Positions 8,420-19,100 of a DNA stretch of 64,000 nt are shown one piece after another. A model generated the notes under the pieces. It was not told the DNA's origin. It saw nothing but the letters and a program-made list of their open reading frames with translations, and did no database searches. Positions within the stretch are counted from its first letter, which is position 1; each line of letters begins with the position of its first letter. The DNA is from Sedimentitalea sp039941015 (GTDB taxonomy: Bacteria > Pseudomonadota > Alphaproteobacteria > Rhodobacterales > Rhodobacteraceae): the NCBI RefSeq assembly GCF_039941015.1, contig NZ_JBDVFI010000094.1; one strand, written 5' to 3'. Both the position numbers and the translations under genes were made by a program.

Positions 8420-8742
8420 GGGTTCGGTTGATCAGCCTGCTGTTAACGGAGCCACCTATCACGATTTGGGCCGCGTTGTCCCACCCGAATCAGCAAAAAC
8501 GCGAAATCCTGACGGGGTCGGAAACGTGTGGCAGGGCAAAGGGAGATGGCTCGGTGTTTTCCAGTCGTTGCCACAATGGATTATTTGGCTCGCGTTTTTG
8601 CGGAATTCTTGGTATTTCACGCACTTGCGACACAATCACATATCTCGTTCTGTCCTATTTTGGACAATTTTGATAGTTAGTATATAGCGCAATGCGTAGG
8701 GCTGCAGTGTAGATGGGAGCATAGTTGGTTGTGAGTGAGGAC
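8420..8742. other. Divergent intergenic region before the PKS gene
   Basis: This 323-base region separates the minus-strand ligase-like gene from the plus-strand PKS. Its last 100 bases are AT-rich and hold the promoter-like element annotated at 8651-8686. No coding frame with family similarity was seen. Confidence 0.5.
8651..8686 (+). promoter_or_regulatory. Putative PKS promoter with overlapping dyad operator
   Basis: TTGGAC (8660-8665) and TATATA (8681-8686) are spaced by 15 bases, in an AT-rich stretch 57 bases before the ATG at 8743. TGTCC (8651-8655) and GGACA (8662-8666) form a perfect inverted repeat with a 6-base centre that overlaps the -35 element, as expected for a repressor or activator site. 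The spacing is shorter than the 17-base optimum, so the promoter assignment is tentative. Confidence 0.35.
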
Positions 8743-11700
8743 ATGGAATTCACAGCAGAGGATCGTGATGACATCGCCATTGTGGGAATGGCGGCGCATT
8801 TGCCCGGAGCAGGGGATGTGTCCCAGTTCTGGAACAACTTGCGCGAAGGCCAGTCATCGATCCGCAAACTGACCGAGGAAGAGCTCAAGCAAGCGGGCGA
8901 AAGCACACAGAATTTGCATCATCCCAACTATGTGCGCGCGGCTGCCGTCCTTGACGATTTTGAAATGTTCGACACCGATTTCTTTGGATTTTCCCCCAAG
9001 GAAAGTGCGATCATGGACCCCCAGCACCGCCAGTTTCTGGAAGTTGCTTGGGAAGCGTTTGAAAACGCCGGTCATCCGCCCGAGAAATTCGACGGTTCTG
9101 TCGGAGTATTCGCTGGCTGCGGGATGGGCAGCTATTTCTATTTCAACATCTGCTCGAACCCGGACCTGATCGACGATGTCGGCATGTTCCTGCTCCGCCA
9201 TACGGGCAATGACAAGGATTTCCTGTCGACCCGCGTGTCCCATGTCTTCGACCTCAAGGGTCCGTCGATAAATCTGCAAACGGCCTGTTCCACCTCTTTG
9301 GTTGCTGTGCATTATGCCTGTGCCGCGCTGCAGTCAGGTGAATGTGATATGGCGCTGGCCGGTGGGGCGACGATCGAGTTGCCACATGGGCGCGGTTACA
9401 TCTTCAAGGAAAACGAAATCCTGTCACCGGACGGAGAATGCCATGCTTTTGACCACCGGGCCGAAGGCACGGTATTCGGTTCGGGTTCAGGTGTCGTGGT
9501 TTTGCGGCGGCTAGAGGATGCGCTGGCGGATGGCGATCATATCTGGGCGGTGATCCGGGGGTCGGCGATCAACAACGATGGTGCCGCCAAAGCCGGGTAT
9601 CTGGCCCCATCGGTCGACGGTCAGGCCGGCGCAATCGCAGAAGCGCACCTGATGGCGGACGTAAGCGCCGAAACCATTGATTACGTAGAGTGCCACGGAA
9701 CCGGCACCTACCTCGGTGATCCGATTGAGGTCGCAGCGCTGACCGAGGCCTTTCGCGAAACGACCGAGGAAACCGGTTATTGCCGGATCGGATCGGTCAA
9801 AACCAATATCGGCCATCTGGACACCGCAGCAGGCGTTGCCAGCCTGATAAAGGCCTCGCTCGGACTGCATCACAAACAGATACCACCTTCGCTGGGATAT
9901 GAATCCCCGAACCCGGCCATCGACTTTGAAAACTCGCCTTTCTCGGTCAATGCCGAGTTGCGTGATTGGGTATCGCACAAGGGACCGCGGCGGGCCGGGA
10001 TCAATTCACTCGGCGTCGGCGGAACCAATGCCCATGTGGTGATCGAGGAAGCGCCTGCGCGCGCCGCGTCGCAAGCGTCGGATTGGCCTTTTCATATCCT
10101 GCCGGTCTCGGGCCGCAACAAGGCCGGGCTTGATGCCAATGCCGCAGCACTTGCCGCCCATCTGCGCGCGCATCCCGAACAACCGCTGGAAGACGTCTCC
10201 TTTACGCTGATCGAAGGCCGCCGCCAGTTCGAAAAACGCCGGATTGTCGTGGCGGAAAGCCATGAACAGGCCGCCGAGCTGCTGGAAGGTGCGAACCCGC
10301 GCCGGGTCTTTGATCACGAACCTGCCGGCGCCAATCCGGATGCTGTCTTTATGTTCCCTGGCGGCGGGGCGCAGTATGCCGGAATGGCCCGCGATCTGTA
10401 CGAGACCGAACCGGTTTTCCGCGAGTGGATGGATCGGGGATTGGAGCATCTGCAACCCAAGCTCGACTACGACCTCAAGAATCTGTGGCTCTGCGATGAC
10501 AACGTGATCGATGCAGCTAACGAGACGCTGAAACAGCCCTCCGTCCAGCTGCCTCTAATCATGATGATGGAATATGCGCTGGCGCAACTGTGGATGTCGT
10601 GGGGGGTTCAGCCCGCTGCGCTGGTTGGCCATTCGATGGGAGAAAACACCGCCGCGTGTCTTGCCGGGGTGATGTCCTTTGAGGACTGCATCAGCCTCGT
10701 GCACAAGCGCGGCCAGCTGTTTGATACGGTCCCCAAAGGCGGCATGCTCAGCGTGCCGATGGCCGCTGCCGAACTGGAACCGCTGTTGGTGCCGGGATTG
10801 GGGATTGCCTCGGTGAACGCGCCCGAGCTGTGCGTCGCATCGGGGCCACAGGCCGCGCTCGACGAACTCGCGGATAAGCTGGCGGCATTGGATATCGACT
10901 GTCAGCGGGTGCCGATCGACATTGCTGCGCATTCGGCGATGCTGGATCCGATCCTCGAAGACTGGCGCGCGCATCTCAAAACGCTCGACCTCAAACCACC
11001 ACAGATCCCGGTGATCTCCAACCGTTCGGGCGATGTGCTGACGGATGCAGAGGCGACCGATCCTGAATACTGGGTTCGGCACCTGCGCGGCACGGTGAGT
11101 TTCACCGATTGCCTCGCGACACTGACCAAGGACACGACCGAGCGTGTCTTTATAGAGATGGGACCGGGCAAGGCGCTAAGCTCGTTTGCGCGGATGCAGG
11201 CCGGTATCCCGGCGGGCCAGATCCTGTCCGTGCTGCGCCACATGGATGAGGATGTTTCTGACGACATCTATTTTATGGAAATACTGGGGCGTCTCTGGGC
11301 CTTGGGTATCGACCCGGACTGGTCACAGATTTGGGGCGACGCACTGCGCCAACGGGTGATCCTGCCAACCTACCAGTTCCAGCGCGCCCGTTACTTCATT
11401 GAACCCGGCACTGCGCGCACGGAAACCAGTCAGGACATGCTGATCCGGATCGAAAACCCGGAGGACTGGGGCTATCGACCGATCTGGAAACCACGGCTCG
11501 CCGATTGCGAAGTGGACGTGGCCGGTGATCTGTCAGATGCCACCAAAGAAACCTGGCTGGTGTTCAAGGATGACACCGGTCTGGCGGAGCAGGTCAGCAA
11601 ACGGCTCCGCGCGAGCGGTCACACCGTGATTGACGTGATGTCGGGCGATGGTTTCGACCGGGTCGGCGAAGAATCTTATGTGATGAACCCGGAACGCGGG

Positions 11701-14700
11701 CGCGCGGCCTTTGATCAACTGGTCGCAGACCTTGTTGAACGTGGCATCACGCCCACGCGCATTGCTCATTTCTGGCTGGTAACGGGCACTGAAAAATTCC
11801 GCCCGGGGTCGAGCTTTTATCACCGCAATCAGGAACATGGCTTTTATTCAATCCTCTACCTCGCGCAGGCGCTGGCTGGCGAAGAGATCGAGGATGTGTA
11901 TTTTTCGGCCATCACCTCCGGCGCGGCGCAGGTTCGTGACGAACCGCTGCCTTATCCAGAAAAGGCCACGATCATGGGACCCATCCGGGTCATGCCGCGC
12001 GAACTGGCTGGTGTGACGGCGGCCATACTGGACGTGGAAATGCCGAACCGGCGGCTGAAGAAGGCTGCCGCCCAAGCGGCGATGACTGGTCTCGCCGATC
12101 GGGTTCTCGAAGATCTTTTGGCCACGCCCGGAAACACCGTGGCAGCCCTGCGCGACACCCGGCGGTATGAACTGGATTTCCGGCGGATCGCGCTGACCGA
12201 GAAGGAACCAACTCCTCTGAAAACCGGCGGGGTTTATATGATCACTGGCGGGTTTGGCGGTATCGGCCTGACGCTCGCCGAAAGCCTGATCAGCGAACAA
12301 CAAGCAAAGATTGTGCTGTTGTCACGCAGACCACTGCCCGACCGGAAAACATGGGCCGCACATATTCAGAAATTCGGCCCCCATGATCCGACGTCACAGG
12401 CGATTGGCGCTGTTGAGCGGCTGGAAAGGTTGGGTGGCACGGTCAAGGCCGCGCAGGCAGATGTGTGCAATCTGGAACAGATGCGGCGACTGAAAGACGA
12501 GGTGGCCCGCGAATTTGGCCCGATCAACGGTGTTATCCACGCTGCGGGCAGCATCGACGACGGACCGCTGCTGGCCAAGGATGACATGTCGATCGAGCCG
12601 GTTTTTGCCGCGAAGATCCACGGCACGCAGGTGTTGGACGAATTGTTCGCCGATGGCGAGCTGGATCTGATGGTGCTGTTCTCGTCCACCTCGACTGTCA
12701 CCGCCCCTGCGGGACAGGTCGATTATGTCGCGGCGAACGAATACCTGAATGCTTATGCCAAGTCCCGCAAGGGCAATAATACCTGCGTTTTGGCGATCAA
12801 CTGGGGTCTCTGGAGCCAGGTCGGCATGGCTGCGGGCGCGATGGCCGCGCGACAGGGTGAAACGCTTGCTGTGCCTGCGATGCCGATTGATGCGGTATTG
12901 CTGAGCGAAGCGGGCTTTGACAGCGCGGGCGAGCGGATCCTGACCGGTCATCTTGACGCCGACACTTGGGTGATTGACGAGCATCGCTCGAAAACACGTG
13001 ACGCATTCTTGCCCGGCACCGGCTATCTTGAGTTGGCGGCGCAGGCGATGAAGGCGCAGGGCCACGACGGGTCCTTTACCCTGAGCGATCTGATCTTTTT
13101 GCGCCCTGTACAGGTCGACGACAACGAGCAACGGGATATTCGCGTTAAGCTCGAGCGCGACGATGAAAGCTATCGGTTTGTCCTGCAGAGCGATGCAAAG
13201 TTTAAAGGGCGCGATGGCTGGCAGTTGAACGCGCAGGCCGGTCTTGCAGCGGGCGCGACCCCCAAAGGGCCCAAGGTCATCGACATCGCCGCCATTACAG
13301 AGCGCTGCGCAGATCGTACAGACGGGCAGGGCGCGGCGCTGCCCTCGGCGCAGGCTGGACACCTGAACTTTGGCCCGCGCTGGAACGTGTTGCGCGAAAC
13401 GGCCTATGGCGATGGCGAGGGGATTGCGCGGCTTTCTCTTGATGACGCCTACCGGGGCGATCTGGATGACGGCTATCTTTTGCATCCCGCACTGCTGGAT
13501 ATCGCAACCGGTTGGGCGATGAACCTGATCAAGGGCTATCAATCTGCGCATCTTTGGGTTCCGATCGCATATGAAACCGTGCGTGTCCTGCATCCTCTTC
13601 CGGGCGAAGTGTTCAGCTGGGTGCGTGGTCATGAAGACAACGAAACCGGTAATCCGGTTGCGCGCTTTGACGTGACACTGGCGGATGCACAGGGTCGCGT
13701 TTGCGTCGAGATCGAGGGGTTCCAGATCAAGATGATCGCGGACGCCGCCGACATCACCAAGGCCGTGCCCTTGTCCGAAAGCGAAGTCGAGATCGAAGGC
13801 GCATCATCTGATGTTCGTCCGCTGTCTCCGACCGAAGAACGGTTGCGTCAGAATCTCAGTCAGGGGATCACGCCGCCCGAAGGCGCGATGTTGTTCAAGC
13901 GGGCGCTCGCGCAGGGGCTTTCGCAGGTCGTGATTTCCTCGCTCGACCTTCACGGTCTCACGGCGCAAGTCATCGCCGGGGCCGAGACAAAGGAGAACGA
14001 AGGGCAGAAATTTGAACGCCCCGATCTGGACAGCACCTATGTCGCGCCGTCTACGACCATCGAGGCCGCGTTGGCCGAGTTGTGGGAGGACTTGCTTGGT
14101 GTGAATCAGGTCGGTGTCGAGGATGATTTCTTTGCGCTTGGCGGCCACTCGCTGATCGCTGTGCGCCTGTTCGCGACGATCAAGAAAACCTATCAGGTCG
14201 ATTTCCCAATTTCGATGCTGTTTGAGGCGCCGACGATCTCCAAATGCGCCGCGCTGATTGCTGAACGGGTCGGCGGAGATACGGCAATTGGCGACGAGGG
14301 TGGGGACGCCCCCGTTCAAGTCACGGCAACACGCCGGTATACCCATATCGTGCCTATGAGCACTGCTGAAACCGGGTCCGAGCCCCCAATATTCATGGTA
14401 GCGGGCATGTTCGGAAACGTATTGAACCTGCGTCACCTCGCGAACCTGCTTAGCAAGGATCGCAGCTTCTATGGTCTGCAGGCTCGTGGTCTGTATGGCG
14501 ATGAAGGTCCGCATGAAACACTGACCGAGGCTGCGACAGATTATATCGCGGAAATGCGCGAGGTGCAGCCCGAAGGCCCATATATTCTGGGTGGTTTCTC
14601 GGGCGGCGGGCTGACCGCCTATGAAATGGCGCGGCAGCTGAAAGAGGCTGGCGAGGATACGAGTATCGTCATCATGCTTGATACCCCGCTCGCCAGCCGC

Positions 14701-15189
14701 CCCCGTCTGACGCGGCAAGATAGAATGCTTCTGAAGCTGAACCAGTTGCAGCGCGAAGGGCTGGGCTATTTCTCCAAATGGGCGCGTGAACGGTATCATT
14801 GGGAGATGAGCAAAATTCGCAACCGCTTTGGCGGGCCGGAAGAGATGGCGGGCCATCAGTTTCACAACGCGGATATCGAGGCCGCGTTTTACCGCGCAAT
14901 CGCGGTCTACGAAACGCATCCCTATGATGGGCGCGTGGCGCTGTTCCGCCCACCGCTTGACAGGTATTGGAAAGTCTCCAAGGGCCAGTGGATCGACCGT
15001 GGCAAGGAATATGTCTACGAAGACAATGACTGGGGCCGTTATGTCGAAGATTTGGAAGTGATCGAAGTGCCGGGTGACCATGACAGCATGGTGCTTGAGC
15101 CCAGCGTCCGGGTGTTGGCCGAGCGTATCAGAATGAGTATTCGCGAGGCAGAACAAAGTGTTGCGGATTGGTCGGAGGCGGCGGAATGA
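8743..15189 (+). CDS. Type I polyketide synthase, KS-AT-KR-DH-ACP-TE
   Basis: A single-module PKS of about 2148 residues. KS (about 8-430) has TACSTSL with Cys182, ECHGTGT with His318 and NIGHLD with His358. AT (about 520-820) has GHSMGE with Ser631. KR (about 1000-1370) has TGGFGGIG near 1168, IDD (B-type-like) and Tyr1328 in VDYVAANE. DH (about 1385-1680) has His1414 in DEHRSK...PGTGYLE and Asp1586 in HPALLDIA. ACP (about 1750-1820) has Ser1803 in LGGHSL. TE (about 1860-2120) has Ser1953 in GGFSGGG and His2113 in PGDHDS. All catalytic residues I looked for are present. There is no ER or methyltransferase. KR precedes DH, the reverse of the usual order. The start is uncertain: TTG 8725, GTG 8731 or ATG 8743; the ATG has GAGG upstream. 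The stop overlaps the next gene as ATGA. Confidence 0.93.
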   Translation: MEFTAEDRDDIAIVGMAAHLPGAGDVSQFWNNLREGQSSIRKLTEEELKQAGESTQNLHHPNYVRAAAVLDDFEMFDTDFFGFSPKESAIMDPQHRQFLEVAWEAFENAGHPPEKFDGSVGVFAGCGMGSYFYFNICSNPDLIDDVGMFLLRHTGNDKDFLSTRVSHVFDLKGPSINLQTACSTSLVAVHYACAALQSGECDMALAGGATIELPHGRGYIFKENEILSPDGECHAFDHRAEGTVFGSGSGVVVLRRLEDALADGDHIWAVIRGSAINNDGAAKAGYLAPSVDGQAGAIAEAHLMADVSAETIDYVECHGTGTYLGDPIEVAALTEAFRETTEETGYCRIGSVKTNIGHLDTAAGVASLIKASLGLHHKQIPPSLGYESPNPAIDFENSPFSVNAELRDWVSHKGPRRAGINSLGVGGTNAHVVIEEAPARAASQASDWPFHILPVSGRNKAGLDANAAALAAHLRAHPEQPLEDVSFTLIEGRRQFEKRRIVVAESHEQAAELLEGANPRRVFDHEPAGANPDAVFMFPGGGAQYAGMARDLYETEPVFREWMDRGLEHLQPKLDYDLKNLWLCDDNVIDAANETLKQPSVQLPLIMMMEYALAQLWMSWGVQPAALVGHSMGENTAACLAGVMSFEDCISLVHKRGQLFDTVPKGGMLSVPMAAAELEPLLVPGLGIASVNAPELCVASGPQAALDELADKLAALDIDCQRVPIDIAAHSAMLDPILEDWRAHLKTLDLKPPQIPVISNRSGDVLTDAEATDPEYWVRHLRGTVSFTDCLATLTKDTTERVFIEMGPGKALSSFARMQAGIPAGQILSVLRHMDEDVSDDIYFMEILGRLWALGIDPDWSQIWGDALRQRVILPTYQFQRARYFIEPGTARTETSQDMLIRIENPEDWGYRPIWKPRLADCEVDVAGDLSDATKETWLVFKDDTGLAEQVSKRLRASGHTVIDVMSGDGFDRVGEESYVMNPERGRAAFDQLVADLVERGITPTRIAHFWLVTGTEKFRPGSSFYHRNQEHGFYSILYLAQALAGEEIEDVYFSAITSGAAQVRDEPLPYPEKATIMGPIRVMPRELAGVTAAILDVEMPNRRLKKAAAQAAMTGLADRVLEDLLATPGNTVAALRDTRRYELDFRRIALTEKEPTPLKTGGVYMITGGFGGIGLTLAESLISEQQAKIVLLSRRPLPDRKTWAAHIQKFGPHDPTSQAIGAVERLERLGGTVKAAQADVCNLEQMRRLKDEVAREFGPINGVIHAAGSIDDGPLLAKDDMSIEPVFAAKIHGTQVLDELFADGELDLMVLFSSTSTVTAPAGQVDYVAANEYLNAYAKSRKGNNTCVLAINWGLWSQVGMAAGAMAARQGETLAVPAMPIDAVLLSEAGFDSAGERILTGHLDADTWVIDEHRSKTRDAFLPGTGYLELAAQAMKAQGHDGSFTLSDLIFLRPVQVDDNEQRDIRVKLERDDESYRFVLQSDAKFKGRDGWQLNAQAGLAAGATPKGPKVIDIAAITERCADRTDGQGAALPSAQAGHLNFGPRWNVLRETAYGDGEGIARLSLDDAYRGDLDDGYLLHPALLDIATGWAMNLIKGYQSAHLWVPIAYETVRVLHPLPGEVFSWVRGHEDNETGNPVARFDVTLADAQGRVCVEIEGFQIKMIADAADITKAVPLSESEVEIEGASSDVRPLSPTEERLRQNLSQGITPPEGAMLFKRALAQGLSQVVISSLDLHGLTAQVIAGAETKENEGQKFERPDLDSTYVAPSTTIEAALAELWEDLLGVNQVGVEDDFFALGGHSLIAVRLFATIKKTYQVDFPISMLFEAPTISKCAALIAERVGGDTAIGDEGGDAPVQVTATRRYTHIVPMSTAETGSEPPIFMVAGMFGNVLNLRHLANLLSKDRSFYGLQARGLYGDEGPHETLTEAATDYIAEMREVQPEGPYILGGFSGGGLTAYEMARQLKEAGEDTSIVIMLDTPLASRPRLTRQDRMLLKLNQLQREGLGYFSKWARERYHWEMSKIRNRFGGPEEMAGHQFHNADIEAAFYRAIAVYETHPYDGRVALFRPPLDRYWKVSKGQWIDRGKEYVYEDNDWGRYVEDLEVIEVPGDHDSMVLEPSVRVLAERIRMSIREAEQSVADWSEAAE

Positions 15190-16184
15190 CAGGCTCTGTC
15201 CTGCAGACCATCATCCTGAATTACAAGACTGCCGGCATGACGCTAAAGTCGGCAGAAGCGGCTTTGGCCGAGATGGAAGGCATTCCGGGCGGGATCACGA
15301 TTGTCGACAACGACAGTCAGGACGGTTCATTCGAGGTCCTTAGAGACGCGGTGAGCAAACGGGGCTGGGACCGCGATGACCGCGTCACGGTGATCCAGTC
15401 CGGCCACAATGGCGGATTTGGCGCGGGCAACAATGTCGGTATTCGCGCGGGCCTACCGGGCGGGGTGAAACCCGACTACGTCTATATCCTGAATTCAGAC
15501 GCCTTTCCGGACAAGGGATCCATCAAGGTCTTGCTTGATCATCTGGACACCCACCCTGACGCCGGTCTTGTCGGCAGCTATATTCACGGACCGGACGGTG
15601 ACTGGCATTGTACGATCTTTCGATTTCCTTCGATCTGGTCCGAGATCGAGAGCGGCATCCAGTTTGGTCCGGTCTCGCGCCTGCTGAAAAAACATATTGT
15701 TCCCATGGCGTTGCCTGATGGTCCTACAGCGGTCGACTGGACAGCCGGTGCCAGCCTGATGATGCGGCGGGATGTTCTGGATCAGATCGGCCTCTTTGAT
15801 GAAACCTTCTTTTTGTATTTCGAAGAGACTGACTTGTGCCGTCGGGCAAAACAGGCCGGCTGGCCAACGATTTACCTGCCCGAAAGCAGCGTGACCCATA
15901 TCGGGTCTGTCTCAACCGGGATGAAGACATGGAAGCGGATGCCGTCATATTGGTTCGACAGCCGCTGGTATTATTTCACCAAGAACCATGGTGCTCTTTA
16001 TGCGATTGCAGCCACAGCCCTTTACGTACCAAGTCGTTTACTCTTCAGGGCCCGCCGGTTGATCGAGCGTAAACCCCATGGTGATGCGCAGCGATTCCTG
16101 CGCGATATGGTGTCCCATGCACTGGGCTTGGGCACCAAACGAAAGCCCGTGCAAATCAAGCCTGCTCCAGATCCAGCAGAATAG
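15186..16184 (+). CDS. Glycosyltransferase family 2 (rhamnosyltransferase-like)
   Basis: A 332-residue GT-A transferase. TIILNYKTAGM starts the nucleotide-binding fold. TIVDNDSQDGS, NGGFGAGNNVGI and the ILNSDAFP metal site (N-S-D in place of DxD) follow in order. FDETFFLYFEETDLCRRAKQAGW is the acceptor/base segment usual for WbbL-like rhamnosyltransferases. The ATG at 15186 overlaps the PKS stop (ATGA), so a glycosyltransferase is translationally coupled between the PKS and NRPS genes. I infer that it glycosylates the PKS/NRPS product or its carrier. An in-frame ATG 18 bases upstream is less likely. Confidence 0.85.
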   Translation: MTGSVLQTIILNYKTAGMTLKSAEAALAEMEGIPGGITIVDNDSQDGSFEVLRDAVSKRGWDRDDRVTVIQSGHNGGFGAGNNVGIRAGLPGGVKPDYVYILNSDAFPDKGSIKVLLDHLDTHPDAGLVGSYIHGPDGDWHCTIFRFPSIWSEIESGIQFGPVSRLLKKHIVPMALPDGPTAVDWTAGASLMMRRDVLDQIGLFDETFFLYFEETDLCRRAKQAGWPTIYLPESSVTHIGSVSTGMKTWKRMPSYWFDSRWYYFTKNHGALYAIAATALYVPSRLLFRARRLIERKPHGDAQRFLRDMVSHALGLGTKRKPVQIKPAPDPAE

Positions 16185-16191
16185 AGATATC

Positions 16192-19100
16192 ATGACCTTA
16201 TCAGCTCTTCTTATCGGCAACGAATCCCTTTTGGTGCAATGCGTTTCCCTTTGGAAAGACCGTGGGCATAGCATTGCTGCTGTCGTGACACGCAACCCGG
16301 ATGTCCGCGCCTGGGCCACCGCCGAAGGGCTGAGGACAGAGGCACCGGGCAAGGGTCTGGAACAACGCTTGGCCGGGATCTCGTGCGACTGGGTTTTGTC
16401 GATCGCCAACCTGTCACTTGTTCCTGACGGCGTGCTGGCACTGGCAAGCAAGGGCGCAGTCAACTTTCATGATGGGCCGCTGCCCGAATACGCGGGTCTT
16501 AACGTCCCGGTTTGGGGGTTGCTGAACGGAGAGACCACGCATTCGATCACTTGGCACCGCGTCACGCCAGGGGTCGATGAGGGAAATATTCTGGTGTCCC
16601 GCCGCTTTGACGTCGGGCCGGAAGATACTGCACTGACGCTCAACACGAAATGCTATGCCGAAGCCATCGACAGTTTCCCCGAAATGGTGGGACTGCTCGA
16701 GAACGATCAGGCCGAAGGTACGCCACAGGATTTCACCAACCGCCGGGTCTTTGCCCGGGCGGACCGGCCCTCGGCGGGCGGTCTGCTGGATTTCTCCAAG
16801 CCTGCCGCAGATGTGGTGCGGATGGTGCATGCGCTTGATCACGGTCCCTATTGGAATCCGCTGTCGGCCGCGAAGTTTCGGTTCGAGACTGGCGTGGTTC
16901 TGGTGCATGAGGCCAGTGAAGCGGATGGATCGGCGCCTGCAGGTACAGTATTAACGGCGGCAGACAATACACTGACGGTAGCCTGTGGAACTGGTGCGGT
17001 CAGGCTTGCAGGGCTGAGTGTTATCAGCGGAGAACCCGCAACGCACTTGCCTGGCGCAAACGCAGTGTTGCCGGTGCTGGACGCGAGCGAAATAGACCGT
17101 ATCGATTCCGCTCTTGCAGCAACCGCCCCGCATGAAGGGTTCTGGCGCAAGACGCTCGCAACGTTCGACCCGGTGAAAATCGGCGATGCTGATACAGCCG
17201 ATGAAACACCGGATTGGCACCGGGTCACGCACGCGACATCTTTGGACGGTGACAGGCTGTTGACCGCGCTGGCGATCTGGGCGGCGCGGATGTCGGGCAT
17301 GGAACAGTTTGATGTTGCGCTCAAGGGCGCGGATCAGCCTCAGCTTTCCGGAACACTTAACGAATGGGTGCCGCTCCGCGTGGATGTGACCGGTTCACTC
17401 TCAACGATTGCAGCAAAGCTGGCCGAGAACACAGCCAAGGCGAATGAAAAGGGTGCCTTCGCTCTGGATCTGCTGGCCCGCGACCCCGGATTGCGCGGCC
17501 TCGGAACGCCTGCGATCGGGATCAACAGGAAAGATGCGACACCGATTCCCGTTACGACGCTGACCGTGTGTGTGGCCGATGGTCTGGAAGTGGTTACGGA
17601 TGCATCACGGATGAGCGACGCCGACCGTGACGCGGCACTGGCCCGGTTTGATGTACTGGCTGACGCGCTGGTCGCGGCAGAGGACGATACGGTGGTTGCC
17701 GATCTGCCCAGTCTGAGTGCGGCGGAACGGGAAAAGCTGCTGTTCACGCTCAATGAGACTGAAACCGATCACGACCGCAACCTGTGTCTGCATAACCTGA
17801 TCGAAGCGCAGGCAGAAAAGACACCACAGGCGACCGCACTGGTCTTTGAGACCACCGAGCTGACCTATGCCGAGGTCAATGCGCGGGCCAATCGCATTGC
17901 GCATGTGCTGAAATCAATGGGCGTTGGCCCGGATGTGATGGTGGGTCTGTACCTGCCGCGCAGTCTGGATCTGGTGATCGCCGCCATTGCAATTCAAAAG
18001 GCAGGCGGCGCCTATGTGCCACTGGACCCGGCCTATCCCAATGACCGGATCGAATACTATCTGACGGACAGCGAGGCACCGGTGGTGGTCACGCAGTCCT
18101 CGATGACAAATGACTTGCCACCGCACTCTGCCCAAGTGCTCGAGGTTGATCAGGACAGCCGGGTCGCGGACGCACCGGACGGAAATGTTGACGGAGGCGC
18201 AACGCCTGCGAACCTCGCTTATGTCATCTATACCTCCGGCTCGACCGGCAAACCCAAAGGCGTGATGGTTGAACACCGCAACGTGGTGAACTTTTGTGTG
18301 GGCATGGATGATCGCATTCCCCACCAGGAAGGCGCGGCCTGGCTGGCGGTGACAAGCCTTTCCTTTGACATCTCGGTTCTCGAACTGTTCTGGACGCTGG
18401 CGCGCGGCTTCAAGCTGGTGGTGCTGGGCGACGACAGCAAGGCCATGGGCGGCGGAGCCCCCGTAACAGTGAGCACCGGCACCGCTAAACGGATGGATTT
18501 CAGCCTGTTCTACTGGGGCAATGATGATGGTGTTGGCCCGAAAAAATATGAACTTCTGCTGGAAGGGGCCAAGATAGCCGACAAAAACGGCTTCAAGGCG
18601 CTGTGGACACCCGAACGGCATTTCCATGCCTTTGGTGGACCGTTTCCCAACCCTTCGATCACCGGAGCCGCCGCAGCTGCGGTGACGCAAAACCTAGAAA
18701 TCCGTGCGGGCAGTTGTGTTTCGCCGCTGCATCATCCCGCCCGCATTGCCGAGGAATGGGCCGTAATCGACAATTTGACCAACGGGCGAACCGGCTTGGC
18801 GATTGCGTCGGGATGGCAACCGGACGATTTTGTGCTGCGCCCGGAAAACACTCCACCGGACAACAAACCGGCGATGCTGGAAAACATTGAAACCCTGCGA
18901 AAGCTTTGGCGTGGCGAGGAAGTCGAATTCCCCCGCAAGGACGGTGCGATGCATGCCGTCGTCACACAGCCACGCCCGGTTTCCAAAGAGCTGAAGGTTT
19001 GGGTGACAACGGCGGGGAATCCAGCGACTTGGAAAGAGGCCGGGGCGCTTGGTGCGAACGTTTTGACCCACCTTCTTGGCCAATCTGTCCCCGAAGTGGG

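Noticed and set aside
8651..8666. Reading the PKS promoter dyad as a LuxR-type lux box
   Set aside because: The arms are only five bases and the flanks do not match a lux-box consensus; no luxI/luxR gene is in the window.
12394..15156. Long minus-strand open frames (412 and 450 codons) inside the PKS gene
   Set aside because: They lie opposite intact PKS domains with all catalytic residues; their His/Arg/Gln-rich translations have no family character. They are products of high-GC codon use on the coding strand.
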